This document shows positions 13,001-24,400 of a DNA stretch of 64,000 nt, piece by piece (position 1 is the stretch's first letter; each line of letters begins with the position of its first letter). This stretch comes from Argopecten irradians (taxonomy: Eukaryota > Mollusca > Bivalvia > Pectinida > Pectinidae). The stretch is taken from NCBI RefSeq assembly GCF_041381155.1, contig NC_091137.1, positions 16,301,765 through 16,365,764 on the forward strand, in the 5' to 3' direction. A model generated the notes under the pieces. The model was not told the DNA's origin. It did not search any database and was given only the letters and a program-made list of their open reading frames with translations. Both the position numbers and the translations under genes were made by a program.

Positions 13001-13605
13001 TTGGGGACAGTGGTATTTCTGTGTTTTGTTTCAGTTTAATTAATTTTCTTTCATTCATATTGAATCTCGCAAAAAATGCTATCAGTTAAAGACAGAGATG
13101 CCAACCAGCTTTACTTACAGAACTGTGAATAATCGTAGGACATTAAACTCAAAACAAATAAGTTACCAAAGCCACCCCACTACACCACTGTATTAAGGAC
13201 ATAGAACTATCAACTAAGTACAATCTCGAAAAAGTGCATTTTACGGTTCAACTACAGTTAGACAACATTCAGTACGTTCCAAATATTGTACGGATTTTAG
13301 AGTAGTATAGTAATACTTCTGGTTACGACATTAAAATGACTAATTCATGCAAATAAACGGCCTCCCATGCTTTCATAAATTTGTGTCCTATTAGAATAGT
13401 AATCACCTCTTTGTATCCACAATTGAGGCCGTTATCATCGAAGTTGACTGGAGTATTGAATCCAACTCTCCACATGCTGCTCCTACCTGGAGGGTCTAAC
13501 ATTCTGCCGTGCCCATGCACGACCGACGCCAGGGCGAAAACGAAAACAACGTACAACGGCGACATTCGGAGGGACACCATATTCACCGGTTTTACAGCTT
13601 ACAAT
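10067..13605 (-). CDS. AA15 LPMO-like protein, gene B, second copper histidine replaced by Asp; two C-terminal Cys modules
   Basis: Coding exons are 13580-13407, 12728-12356 and 10806-10067. The first exon itself starts at a splice acceptor, 13605. Predicted length is about 428 aa. The signal peptide ends before HGRMLDPPGRSSMWR, so the N-terminal His is kept. The core motif that carries the second copper ligand reads TTNDGGFFEFRLC: Asp (codon GAT, 12566-12564) stands where genes A, C and D have His. The rest of the fold looks intact: CGVCGDP, NEAGGKYATG, TCSQCVLQWRY and QEEFYACSDIAI. The large last exon adds a basic linker, a six-Cys module (10627-10532), a Thr-rich linker, a second module (10408-10316), a Thr/Pro/Ile repeat and an acidic end. 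The exon 1 donor is GTGATT, weaker than in the paralogues but at the same position. Family knowledge predicts no normal copper site. The open frame suggests a retained non-catalytic role, for example polysaccharide binding; that is inference. Confidence 0.88.
11588..11630. repeat. Perfect 16-bp hairpin in intron 2 of gene B
   Basis: attgccttcttttgag (11588-11603) pairs perfectly with 11615-11630 around an 11-bp loop. Function unknown. Confidence 0.7.
11782..12100 (+). mobile_element. Palindromic MITE-like element, copy 1 (intron 2 of gene B)
   Basis: About 320 bp, homologous in inverted orientation to 45139-45622. It starts near tttctttcatac and ends near gaaagagtc. Inside are a 16-bp hairpin around aggctttattgcatgg, a TGACGTCA palindrome (11881-11888) and one arm of a large palindrome (ctcgggtagaatatccctat). 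The other arm, present in copy 2, is missing here. No coding capacity. Confidence 0.75.
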
Positions 13606-14682
13606 CTGAAAACAAAATTAGATTAAATATTCGCAATGCCAATAGAATAAGGCAGGTGTGAGCTTAGATTTGTAAAGAAATACATTTCCCAAAAATCATT
13701 GTAAAATATTGTATTCGAATTTATTCTTAATACTGTACACCAGCTTTCTTTCGCGGTTACTAACTTTCGCTATCTCAGTTTCAAAACGATTTCAGAATAC
13801 AAATTTATTAGAATTTCTTTCAAGAAGTTATCTATTTCTGGAAATACACTTTCGAGAATTCACTTAATTCGGTCGTGTAAATCGCAAGGGGAAGAAAGTT
13901 GTTTTACAGTAAATTGGAGCTTATTTTGTGATGGGGTGACATTTTTTAAATGCAGCCCGATTAGTTATAATTTGCTTTTAATGAAACATGCTCACTTAAA
14001 TATTTTCTGTTGGACAAGATATATTTTTAGAAATGAGATTTATTTCGATAAAGGAAATAAACCATTTAAATTATATATGCACACGCTTAGAAAATACTTT
14101 TCTTGCTTGTATGCATAATGGAATAGTGTACTGTTCACTATATGCGAGAGATGTTTGAAGTATGTTAATAAAATATGGATTTTATGTATTAAAGAGTTGC
14201 CTTTCTAAACGTCGTTTTTTATATATAACGTAACAATCATGGGATGATTTTCCTCAACGTATCTGTTCATTTGTTCACTTTATTCTCAGCATTTTTCATT
14301 AATCAAACTTGTATTTTTTGTGTTAAAATGAAATAACCTTATAAACATGTTTTTGTATCAGTTATTAAATATAATGAAATAACCTCATTAATATTGAGAT
14401 GCTTTTTCTGGATGTTGTACCATCCTCAATGTTACAAAACTGTTCGTTACCAACATATTTATCAGACCGAAAAATAGTTGAAGATATTAATGACAAATAA
14501 GCTGCTTAATAAGTACTTGAAACCTTGGAATATGTTTCAATCAGATATATAGAAAGATTTTTATATCAACATGTGACTTTTGAATCACTTTTAAATAAAA
14601 ATGATAAGATTGATAATCTAATTTAATAAAAATTCTATAATATGTATTGGACTATGGATTTAGCATAATAGCATGTACTCAC

Positions 14683-14740
14683 CTTACCGCTACAATTCAC
14701 GTTTGACTTTGTCCCGAGCCGGTGCCTTATTTACAGTATC
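14683..14740 (-). other. Probable 5' non-coding exon and promoter of gene B
   Basis: Gene B's ATG exon begins right after a good acceptor (TTTTGTTTTCAG, ending at 13606), so an upstream non-coding exon is expected. On the minus strand a strong donor AAG|GTGAGT lies at 14683/14682, with an alternative GCG|GTAAGG five bases upstream. A TATA-like TAAATAAGG is at 14733-14725. The exact 5' end is not visible. This is inference from splice signals only. Confidence 0.4.
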
Positions 14741-15244
14741 AACATTACCCAAGGCATTATCTTTTAATTAGTATACGTAAGTTGTGGTTAGTTACTTTAA
14801 AGCAATTAACTGCAACTACGTCATCCACTCCTACTCTGTGATAAATCCAATTAAATGACCCAGATGTGAACTGCCACACTAAATATGCAATAATTGCATT
14901 CAATTTAGTATGTATTTGGCATCAGAATGATAAAAAGAAATACATTACCATAAAGCCCACACAGGACGATGCATGGCTATAATTATTAATTGCAAAGATT
15001 AAGGACTATTGATCGATAATATTATGAAACATTAAGGTATCAACATATATGGAGGACAAGGAAAATGATGCTGTTTGGTTACATTCAGTCAGTTACTGGC
15101 TTATCGCCTACATGACACACATTTCTAGTTTTTGTCTCACCGAATAAGGTTCGTTTTCTGTTTGGCAACGTAAAGTGAATAATATTGATATTTAATAAGT
15201 TGCACAACGCTTGGCTTCTGTTTTCAACGGTGAAAGTATTAGTC

Positions 15245-16987
15245 GCTTTAATATTGTTACATAATTATAATAATATTAGACACACTTTTTGTATGAATCA
15301 ATGCTCGTGTTATCTGTATTGGATTTCCAATCTTCTTTATGTAATGTTATGAGATTGATAGTATTACACTGAAAAGTGTCAATGTTTTTTTTTATTAACG
15401 TCCTGTATGACATAACAGAAACATTTCATATGCTTAACCTAATGCCACAGGAGGGCTAAAGTTGGTTGCGAGTTGTTCCTATTTCTTTTTAACTTCAACG
15501 GAACTAGGAACTCGCAACCAACTTTTTTCAGCCTCCAAATGTGTTATGCATAATATCATTACTGACTGAATTCGACATTTCGCGATACATTGTTTTCCTT
15601 GAAAACATAAAAAGTATTTCATTAATTAGAATAAAACGGTCGATTATTTCATAGGATGGAAAACTTCCTTATTCACCCAAAAGAAGAAGAAAGTAAGATT
15701 TACTTTTCAAATATAAACGTTTCCCGATCCTGATCAAAAGTATGCGGAGGCGACCCCGAATTATGTAACCATATAACCTTTTATGTTAATAGGTTGTAGG
15801 ACAACAGATTGGAAAATCGACTGAAATTGACGATGTTTTCTCGTATGACTCCGTGTAGATCAACGTGTTAGGAATGACTGATACAGGGGGTGAAAAATAA
15901 ATATTTCCCGAATTAGTCGTGTATAGATGAAAAATATTATTTGGAATAAATGTGGTTCACATATACATTTTCTTCGAATTTTTGTTAACGTTCATTTTTG
16001 TATTTTTGCCATCATGTCTATGTCCCTAAATTGCTTATGTATCAAACCCGCGGAAACAATCGACTACATGGTATATATTCCAGCTAGTGTTCATGTTTAT
16101 AACATATGTTTGTTTGTTTGTTTGTTTTTGTTTTTTCGCTTTAAAAAGATTCTAAGTAAAACTAACAAAGAAGCAGAAGTGCCATTTGTTTTATTCGGTT
16201 TATTACAACGCCTTTTTATTATGTGAAATGCATCTTATGTTAATGCTTTCCCCAACCATTTGACATTTCATTGTCCTAAATATTGTTTTCATAGAGCGAG
16301 CTACTTTTAAGTCTCTTTCATGAACATCAAACTCATCCTGTGTACTTTCTCTCTCTCCTCTCCTGTCTACCCGGCAAGTGGTTTTATCATTTGTCACTGC
16401 CTTTTCATAAATGTTTCTATAATTTCGATTCGTAGAAAAATATATTTTAAAAAGTCCTAAAATGTTTCTTGTCACAGTCAGAACTAAATTTATATTAAAT
16501 TGTTTCTGAGTGCTTTAAAGATAAGAGTTATAGAAGGGTGATAACATTCGATAATGGCACTGTATTTTGCGCTGTCATCACTACAATTACAAATCATTTA
16601 CAGGATTAACAACGGTATGTTGCATATATATTGATTTCAAATAGTTGGCTAATATCCTATTATAATGGCATGGGTGTTATAAGAGTTATAAGATAAAAAT
16701 AGGCAGAAAAAAATATAAGAAATAAACAAAAGAGAAATAGCTCAGTTTCCATACGTTTGAATGGATGCATTCTATAATCGCTGACTTCTTAATGATACGG
16801 AATACATGAATTTCTCTCAATGTACCATCATGGAGGAAGATAGTAATTTAATGTAGTAATTTAATGTCACTGAATTGCCTTATACAACAAAAATAGGCAT
16901 ACTACAAACAGGATTGTTGTTTTTGAATGATGACGACTACAATACATGGTATAAAAAGTTTGATTTGGGATCGGTGAATGAAGAAAA
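15245..16987. repeat. Tandem segmental duplication, unit 1
   Basis: Starts at gctttaatattgttacat and matches 16988-about 19178 almost base for base over long stretches. It holds one copy of the 48-bp sequence that is amplified in unit 2, and the hairpin arms around ttggttgcgagtt at 15459-15525. A 90-codon open stretch on the minus strand (16475-16203) recurs in unit 2, but only because the DNA is duplicated. No gene recognised. Confidence 0.85.
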
Positions 16988-19178
16988 GCTTTAATATTGT
17001 TACATAAATTATAATATTATAGACACACCTTTTGTATGAATCAATGCTCGTGTTATCTGTATTGGATTTTCAATCTTCTTTATGTAATGTTATGCGATTG
17101 ATAGTATGGCATTGAAGAAGTGTTAATGGTTTTTTATTAACGTCCTGTATGACATAACATAAACATTTCATAAGCTTAACCTAATGCCACAGTAGGCCTA
17201 AAGTGGGTGGCGAGTTCCTATTTCTATTTAACTGCCAAAGGAGGGCTAAAGTGGGTGGCGAGTTCCTATTTCTATTTAACTGCCACAGGAGGGCAAAAGT
17301 GGGTGGCGAGTTCCTATTTCTATTTAACTGCAACAGGAGGGCTAAAGTGGGTGGCGAGTTCCTATTTCTATTTAACTGCCACAGGAGGCCAAAGTTGGTG
17401 GCGAGTTCCTATTTCTATTTAACTGCCACAAGAGGGCTAAAGTAGATGGCGAGTTCCTATTTCTATTTAACTGCGAAAGGAGGGATAAAGTTGGTGGCGA
17501 GTTCCTATTTCTATTTAACTGCCACAGGAGGGCTAAAGTGGGTGGCGAGTTTCTATTTCTATTCAACTGCCACAGGAGGGCTAAAGTGGATGGCGAGTTC
17601 CTATTTCTATTTAACTGCCACAGGAGGACTAAAGTGGGTGGCGAGTTCCTATTTCTATTTAACTGCCACAGGAGGGCTAAAGTTGGTTGCGAGTTCCTAT
17701 TTCTTTTTAACTTCAACGGAACTAGGAACTCGCAACCAACTTTTTTCAGCCTCCAAATGTGTTATGCATAATATCATTACTGACTGAATTCGACATTTCG
17801 CGATACATTGTTTTCCTTGAAAACATAAAAAGTATTTCATTAATTAGAATAAAACGGTCGATTATTTCATAGGATGGAAAACTTCCTTATTCACCCAAAA
17901 GAAGAAGAAAGTAAGATTTACTTTTCAAATATAAACGTTTCCCGATCCTGATCAAAAGTATGCGGAGGCGACCCCGAATTATGTAACCATATAACCTTTT
18001 ATGTTAATAGGTTGTAGGACAACAGATTGGAAAATCGACTGAAATTGACGATGTTTTCTCGTATGACTCCGTGTGGATTAAAGTGTTAGGAATGACTGAT
18101 ACAGGAGGTGAAAGATTTCCCGAATATAGTCGTGTATAGTTGAAAAATATTATTTGGAATAAATGTGGTATGCATTTTCTTCGAATTTCTGTTAACGGTC
18201 ATTTTTGTATTTTTGCCATCATATCTATGTCCCTAAATTGCTTATGTATCAAACCCGCGGAAACAATCGACTACATGATATATTCCAGCTAGTGTTCATG
18301 TTTATAACATATGTTTGTTTGTTTGTTTGTTGTTGGTTTTTTTCGCTTTAAAAAAGATTCTAAGTAAAAATAACAAAGGAGCAAAGGTACCATTTGTTAT
18401 TCGGTTTATTACATAGCCTTTTTATTATGTGAAATGCATCTTATGTTAATGCTTTCCCCAACCATTTGACATTTCATTGTCCTAAATATTGTTTTCATAG
18501 AGCGAGCTACTTTTAAGTCTCTTTCATGAACATCAAACTCATCCTGTGTACTTTCTCTCTCTCCTCTCCTGTCTACCCGGCAAGTGGTTTTATCATTTGT
18601 CACTGCCTTTTCATAAATGTTTCTATAATTTCGATTCGTAGAAAAATATATTTTAAAAAGTCCTAAAATGTTTCTTGTCACAGTCAGAACTAAATTTATA
18701 TTAAATTGTTTCTGAGTGCTTTAAAGATAAGAGTTATAGAAGGGTGATAACATTCGATAATGGCACTGTATTTTGCGCTGTCATCACTACAATTACAAAT
18801 CATTTACAGGATTAACAACGGTATGTTGCATATATATTGATTTCAAATAGTTGGCTAATATCCTATTATAATGGCATGGGTGTTATAAGAGTTATAAGAT
18901 AAAAATAGGCAGAAAAAAATATAAGAAATAAACAAAAGAGAAATAGCTCAGTTTCCATACGTTTGAATGGATGAATTCTATAATCGCTGATTTCTTAGTC
19001 GAATGATACGGAATACATGAATTTCTCTCAATGTACCTTCATGGAGTAAGATAGTAATTTAATGTCACTGAATTGCCTTATAAAACAAAAATAGGCATAC
19101 TACAAACAGGATTGTTGTTTTTGAATGAAGACGGCTACAATACATGGGATATCTATATCTTAATGTTGAAAAGTTTGA
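16988..19178. repeat. Tandem segmental duplication, unit 2
   Basis: Second copy of 15245-16987, about 450 bp longer. The gain comes mainly from ten extra copies of the 48-bp repeat at 17186-17712. Small indels separate the units, for example an inserted segment near 18993. The right edge of homology is near aaaagtttgat. Confidence 0.85.
17186..17712. repeat. 48-bp minisatellite, 11 copies
   Basis: Units begin near gccacaggagggctaaagtg and end near ctatttctatttaact. Starts lie at 17186, 17234, 17282, 17330, 17378, 17425, 17473, 17521, 17569, 17617 and 17665; one unit is 47 bp. The final unit runs into an inverted copy of its own core (aggaactcgcaaccaact, 17725-17742), forming a hairpin. Because 48 is divisible by 3, several frames stay open. 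Confidence 0.9.
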
Positions 19179-20158
19179 TAGTTTTAAAGAGATATTCTCG
19201 AAAGTTTTAAAGAGATATTCTCGGAAAGAAAGTTTTATTGGGTCTTTGACACTTTATATCATAATTTCAGAAAAAAAATTATGAGTAGACAGAAGATAGA
19301 GTGGTTCTAAAACTTTACACAGGGGACAAAGTTCCTTACATCCCTTATACATACGATATACATTTTATCTAGAATGCCGGAATAACAATCTATTCTACTT
19401 GGGAATTTTATGCAACAGAAATTACAACAACAAAAAATAAATAAGACAAAAACAGTCATTCAGTCTTACGTTTTGTTTAATAGAATTATGTAAAAAGGTG
19501 TAAGGTAAACAAAAACTATAGTACTAGAATTTGTTTATAGGCAGGAGCAGGACATTGTTCCTGTTGAAGGTAACAACAATAAGGCCAGATCATCTATATC
19601 GATGTCCTAAGTTGAAGGGAGCATTAGACGACCCGCGTTATAAAAAATAACATTTACTTTATCTGTGTGAAATCATTCAGAAAGTGGTGATCATATAGTG
19701 TTAACGTTATGCTAATAACTTTTGGAACTTAAAGGCCGAACCGGATTTTAATTTAAGGGGAATGGCATGCCGACACGGTAGACGGATTTAGGATAGAATC
19801 TATTCATCACACCCATGCTGAAATAATGAGCGTCACTTTGTGTTTGGAGTACCTATTAAATCTTTTCTTCATTCACGGATCCCAATTCAAACTTTTTATA
19901 CAATGATAACAGTAAATAATAGAGATTTTATGTTTATATAGCTGTTGAAATAAATAAGATGCTGCAAAATACAGTGCCATATCAAGATACCTAATACATA
20001 ATAAACATAATATTACTGATTTTAAACTACAAAATTGATCTTGATCCAGAATATTGTCAGGTGACCAGACAGCATGTAAACACCCTCGTGCTCGCAGATG
20101 TCGAAGCAAAAGTCGAAACCAACACAATTTAGCAAAGTCGACAGCCGTCAATCTACCA
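19179..20158. other. Intergenic region downstream of gene C
   Basis: No supported gene. Starts with a double copy of a ~25-bp sequence (agttttaaagagatattctcg) near 19181-19227. The part nearest 20158 should include gene C's 3' untranslated region. Confidence 0.4.
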
Positions 20159-23100
20159 TTAAAATGAAGAGCATTTACACAAGAAAAATGGACAAAAGGG
20201 AGGACTATGATTACAGTTGATGTCACACCAAATGTCAGCCACAAATACAGAAAGCGATACACATCTACCGCCAGATGGTTTACTTGTAGTAGGTTTTCTT
20301 GTGGTCGTGGATTTCTTAGTAATTGCAGGATTGGTGATGGTCATGGTGTCACTGTCGGTAGTGACGTCACTGTCAGTGGTTGAAGATGTGGTGGTGACGT
20401 CACTATCGGGATTGGTTGTTGTGTTAGTGACGTCACCTTCGGGAGTGGTAGTTGTAGTAGTGGCATCATTCTCGGTAGTTTTGGCCGATGATTCAGTGGT
20501 TGCCGATGGACTGTTAATTATTGAAATATCAGAGCAGGCATAAAACTCTTCCTGGCTACCACAAAGGTCACAATCATTTTCAGTGTAATGGAAAGTGTTC
20601 CCTACAATAAAAACGAATGCATTTAGGAAAGAACATATTTAGATATTTCAGAGACCAAATGTTTTAAATTAAGTCTTACATGCTCCATCTAAATCATCAA
20701 CCCTGATTATATATCAGATAAATGATGCTTCGAATTAAAACATTTTCGATTCACATTTCCATGCGTTAACATATGGGAGATCACCCCAGAAAAAAAATCA
20801 TCATGACTTTTACGAAGCCAATCAAATATTCGGCAAAGATGCATTTATTCCTGATATGTTATTACTAAATATTCGGCAAAGATGCATTTATTCCTGATAT
20901 GTTATTACTAAATAATCTATCATCATATATTTGATATTCCACGGGTTCCGATCACTTACGATCTCTACGCCCCTGGACTATCTCTTAGTAAAAGTGGAGG
21001 CAACGAAACAGAACAGGTAATTTAGTCCTTTATGTACATCAAAAGAGCCGTATAACGGAATATATATGGATTTTAAGTTGGGCGTCACCCTCTATATAGT
21101 CTTCAAAGACAGAGGAAGTTTTTGCAAGCCTGTGATTGGTTCAGATATTTTCTTCTGGTCTGCCTTCACTTTTAATATGAGATAGTCCAGAGGTGTAGGT
21201 GCTCGGAACTCCTGGAGTATCGAGGATGCTATCATCAGTACTCAAATTGATATTTCATACTTATTTTCCAGCTTATCCTTACCTGTACGATACCGCCACT
21301 GAAGTACACACTGGGAACACGTGACGTGATCAGGTAGCTTCGCAGACAGTTCAAAATGTTGTGTCGTGTAAGAAGATATGTTATACCTAGTGCTGCCCGT
21401 CACTGGGTTCACCAGCACGTGTTTCAGGCACTGTTTAGTGATTCTTTTAGTGACGTCATTGTTCTCACACAGACGAAACTCAAAGAATCCCAGATGATTA
21501 GAGGTGAGTAAGACTTTTATCGTGATAATGTCACCCATACTGTACGACTTGGAGATAATTCCGGAGGCGTATTTTCCGCCAGCCTCGTTGTCCCGTGGAA
21601 CCTGATCCAGTGGATCTCCACATAAGCCGCACTGAACATCCTTAAAGTCAGCTGGTTGCTGGAATAATAAACCCATATCTAAATGTTGTTTGCCTATATA
21701 TTCAGACATGGTACTTTGTATTCTCATCTATTTCCAACGCTAGTATTATATTATTGTAATAATGTATTGCCTTTAATACTAATAAAGATTGCGAACTATC
21801 AATAACCAGCTTCAGGTGTTTATTTACATTAAATAGGCCATGGGCTAAACATGTTAACATTGCATAAGTTGGGATGGGATGAACTTCCAGTTATGACGTC
21901 ATCAAGATGGCCGCCATCTCGAATTTCACTAAAATTTGAAAAATAGTCATAACATTAACATTTTTCAACCGAAGAAGACAAATGAGGTATAAAAATGATC
22001 ACAATAGAACAACGAATACATATCAGGACAAAAAATCCAATATATGTAGTGATTTCTACGCAGGAAATGAAAAAATCAGATTTTAAGCTCAAAAATGGTG
22101 ATTTTCAGCAAATTTTTCATATTCGGCTTGACGCAGCAAAAATGTTTCCAAACAGCAAATTATTATTTCTAATAAGTTTTTTGACCACTTATCAATCAGT
22201 TTAAACAACAACAACAACAACAAAAACTAATGCTAACATTGTATAGGTTCCGGTTATGACATCATCAAGATGGCCACCATCTCGATTTCACTAAAAAATG
22301 AAGAATAGTCATAACACTGATATTTTTCACCTAAAGTAGACAAATGAGGTATCAAAATGACCACAATAGAACGACAAATACATATCAGGACCAAATAATC
22401 CAATATATGTAGTGATTTGTACGGAAGAAATGAAAAAATAAGCTTTTAAGCTCAAAAATGGTGATTTTTAAGCAAATTTTTCATACTTGGCTTGACGCAG
22501 CAAAAATGTTTCCCAACAACAAATTATTACAGCACAACACCTACTGATAGCGTAATAAATGTAACCTAAGCTAAGCCTGTGTTTCCGTTAATATCATTAA
22601 CAGTTCCCAAAGCGTTTGTGTCTTTGAAAATGAGCAGATTCATTGTTTATTCCCTATGCATAGCATAAGCAATATGTCTGATGGTTACTACAATGTCACT
22701 AATTTGTCTTTCACTGGTAACCATTATCATTGTGCGTGCTTTTTCGCCTCACAGCACTATCCACTGAAGAGATTCGGCATATCTGGTAGCTGGTACATGC
22801 AGTCCGAATCAGAGTACTCGAGATACAGTATCCAATTCATCGAAAGCCAGAGCGTCGTCTTCGATGTCGATGAGCTGATGTGACACTGCATTACCAATGT
22901 TGTTCTAGCCTGTCATCTTTTATGACCCATCCATGGCCAGAGTTCATATCAGGAACAACAGGTTCAGGGATGTGGGATCTCTTTCAGATTCTAACATATC
23001 GTACGTACATGCTGTTTTAGACTTCTCCGGCATAATGGAAATCACACCAGATGCACATTCTTCCAATGGTGGAATTGGTTCTCCTTAGCACATAGCTCCA

Positions 23101-24400
23101 TAATTAGTATGAAGTACTATTCATCAATCTTGTGGACCCTCGTGCAACCATAAATGGCACAGGTGATATCATCGAGGTCATTAATGAGGGCATAAATGGT
23201 CTGACTTTTCCCAATCCCTTGAAGGTGCTGGTTGTGTCACATCTGGTGTATGCGCAAAAAGAGACCATTGAAGACTCTCCAGTAGGAGTTCTCTAAAGTG
23301 CTTTCCAGACATGACAAAGAGTGAAACTTCACTGCTGACCTCATTCATGACCTCAAAGAATCCACCTGTGCCACCTATGGTCACTGAGGTTCACAAGAAT
23401 GAGGAATTGTGCTTCATACGAATTAAGGAGAACCAAGGCAACCCTCCGCAGAATGTTGATCTGGTATCTTTTCCATCATGCCGGGGAAGTCTGGAACATC
23501 ATATACGATATGTGGATCTAGGTGAAGTCCCACTTTGATATTCATCCAACTTTAAATTCAAATTTGTTAAGATATAAATCGCCAATAGCCAATGTTATAT
23601 TCAGGAAATTCCAATACACCAGGAAACTGTAGTGTTAGCGGTTTGGAAAAAATAACATATATATATATATATCATATGCCACATCCGGTGATGTTTTGTA
23701 AACCAAATGATGGTATAATAATTCTCTTTTGCATTTCTATATATTTTTGTTGTTGTTGTTTAACCGATTGATAAGAGGTCAAATAACTGATTGTGAATAA
23801 TAATTTGTTGTTGGTAAACAATTTTGCTGCGTCAAGCCAAATATGAAAAAATGCTGAATTTTTTTTAGTGAAATTCGAGATGGCGGCCATCTTGATGACG
23901 TCATAACCGGAAGTTCATCCCAACTTATGCAATGTTAACATTTTCATTTGTGATCAGTGGGCCATAAGGGTTCAGAAAAATATTGGTTTGGAGGTTTGGG
24001 GGGAGGGGTCGCATGTGGGACCCTCCTAGCCCATGGCCTAAAACCAATCATAAAAATATTCGCATCTGCAATTGCGTTATCATCCATGGTATATCGACTC
24101 TCTGCCATGTAAATTAATAGGAAAATGAAAATTTATAACATATGGAACAGGACAGTGGCAGGCCAGGAACGAGAGTTATGATGGATATATTCAAGAATTG
24201 AAAATTCTACTCACATGTTGATTTCCACAATTTAAACCATTGTCGTCATAATTAGGTACAGTATCAAAGCCCACTCTCCACATACTGCTCCGGCCGGGAG
24301 GGTCCAACATATAGCCGTGTCCATCAACCACAAAGTACTGGAGCCATGAACACATTCCAATTAACAAAAGTCCTACTCGTGGCATGTTTAGGTAACCAGA
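20159..24400 (-). CDS. AA15 lytic polysaccharide monooxygenase, gene C, with Thr-rich linker and one Cys module
   Basis: Coding exons are 24385-24215, 21658-21283 and 20601-20159. The ATG exon starts at acceptor position 24400 (CATTTTCAG before it). Predicted length is 329 aa. The signal peptide (residues 1-22) precedes HGYMLDPPGRSSMWR. The core exon has CGLCGDP, NEAGGKYASG, TSNHLGFFEFRLC with the second copper His, and TCSQCVLQWRY. The last exon starts GNTFHYTENDCDLC and continues with QEEFYACSDISI. A Thr/Ser/Asp-rich linker of about 80 residues with repeated SDVTT follows. It ends in the module CVSLSVFVADIWC...CNHSPPFCP...CKC (20263-20171). Both His-brace residues are present, so a working secreted enzyme is expected. 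The module may bind polysaccharide, which is inference. Intron 1 is occupied by a 2.2-kb composite repeat element. Confidence 0.9.
20824..20909. repeat. 43-bp direct repeat, two copies, intron 2 of gene C
   Basis: aaatattcggcaaagatgca and the following sequence is repeated exactly with period 43. A recent small tandem duplication. Confidence 0.85.
21834..24040. mobile_element. 2.2-kb composite repeat element in intron 1 of gene C
   Basis: Bounded by a perfect 14-bp terminal inverted repeat, taggccatgggcta (21834-21847) and its complement (24027-24040). Inside the left end are two direct copies of a ~380-bp unit (from about 21853 and 22232, the second shortened). A third, internally deleted copy is inverted at the right end (about 23690-23943). 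All carry the ATGGC(C/G)(G/A)CCAT core beside ATGACGTCAT or a variant, and an A-rich CAA/TTG tract. The centre (about 22560-23690) is a different sequence. No transposase recognised, so a non-autonomous DNA element is the best guess. Confidence 0.65.
23040..23530. pseudogene. Degenerate coding fragments inside the composite element
   Basis: Two related fragments lie back to back. One, on the minus strand, covers about 23290-23110. The other, on the plus strand, covers about 23311-23530. Both carry the same DNA motif around ACCTGTGCCA(T/C)(T/C)TATGGT. The plus fragment reads VSFPSCRGSLEHHIR, which recalls the C-terminal PPCRxSLxxHIxR signature of a large unnamed protein family common in marine invertebrate genomes. 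The frames are short and shifted. Family recall is unverified and the function unknown. Confidence 0.3.

Noticed and set aside
16203-16475. 90-codon open frame conserved almost exactly at 18409-18681
   Set aside because: Conservation is explained by the tandem DNA duplication. There is no ATG at the start, no domain and no splice context.
17203-17787. Overlapping periodic frames across the 48-bp minisatellite
   Set aside because: A 48-bp period leaves several frames open on both strands at once; not evidence for a gene.
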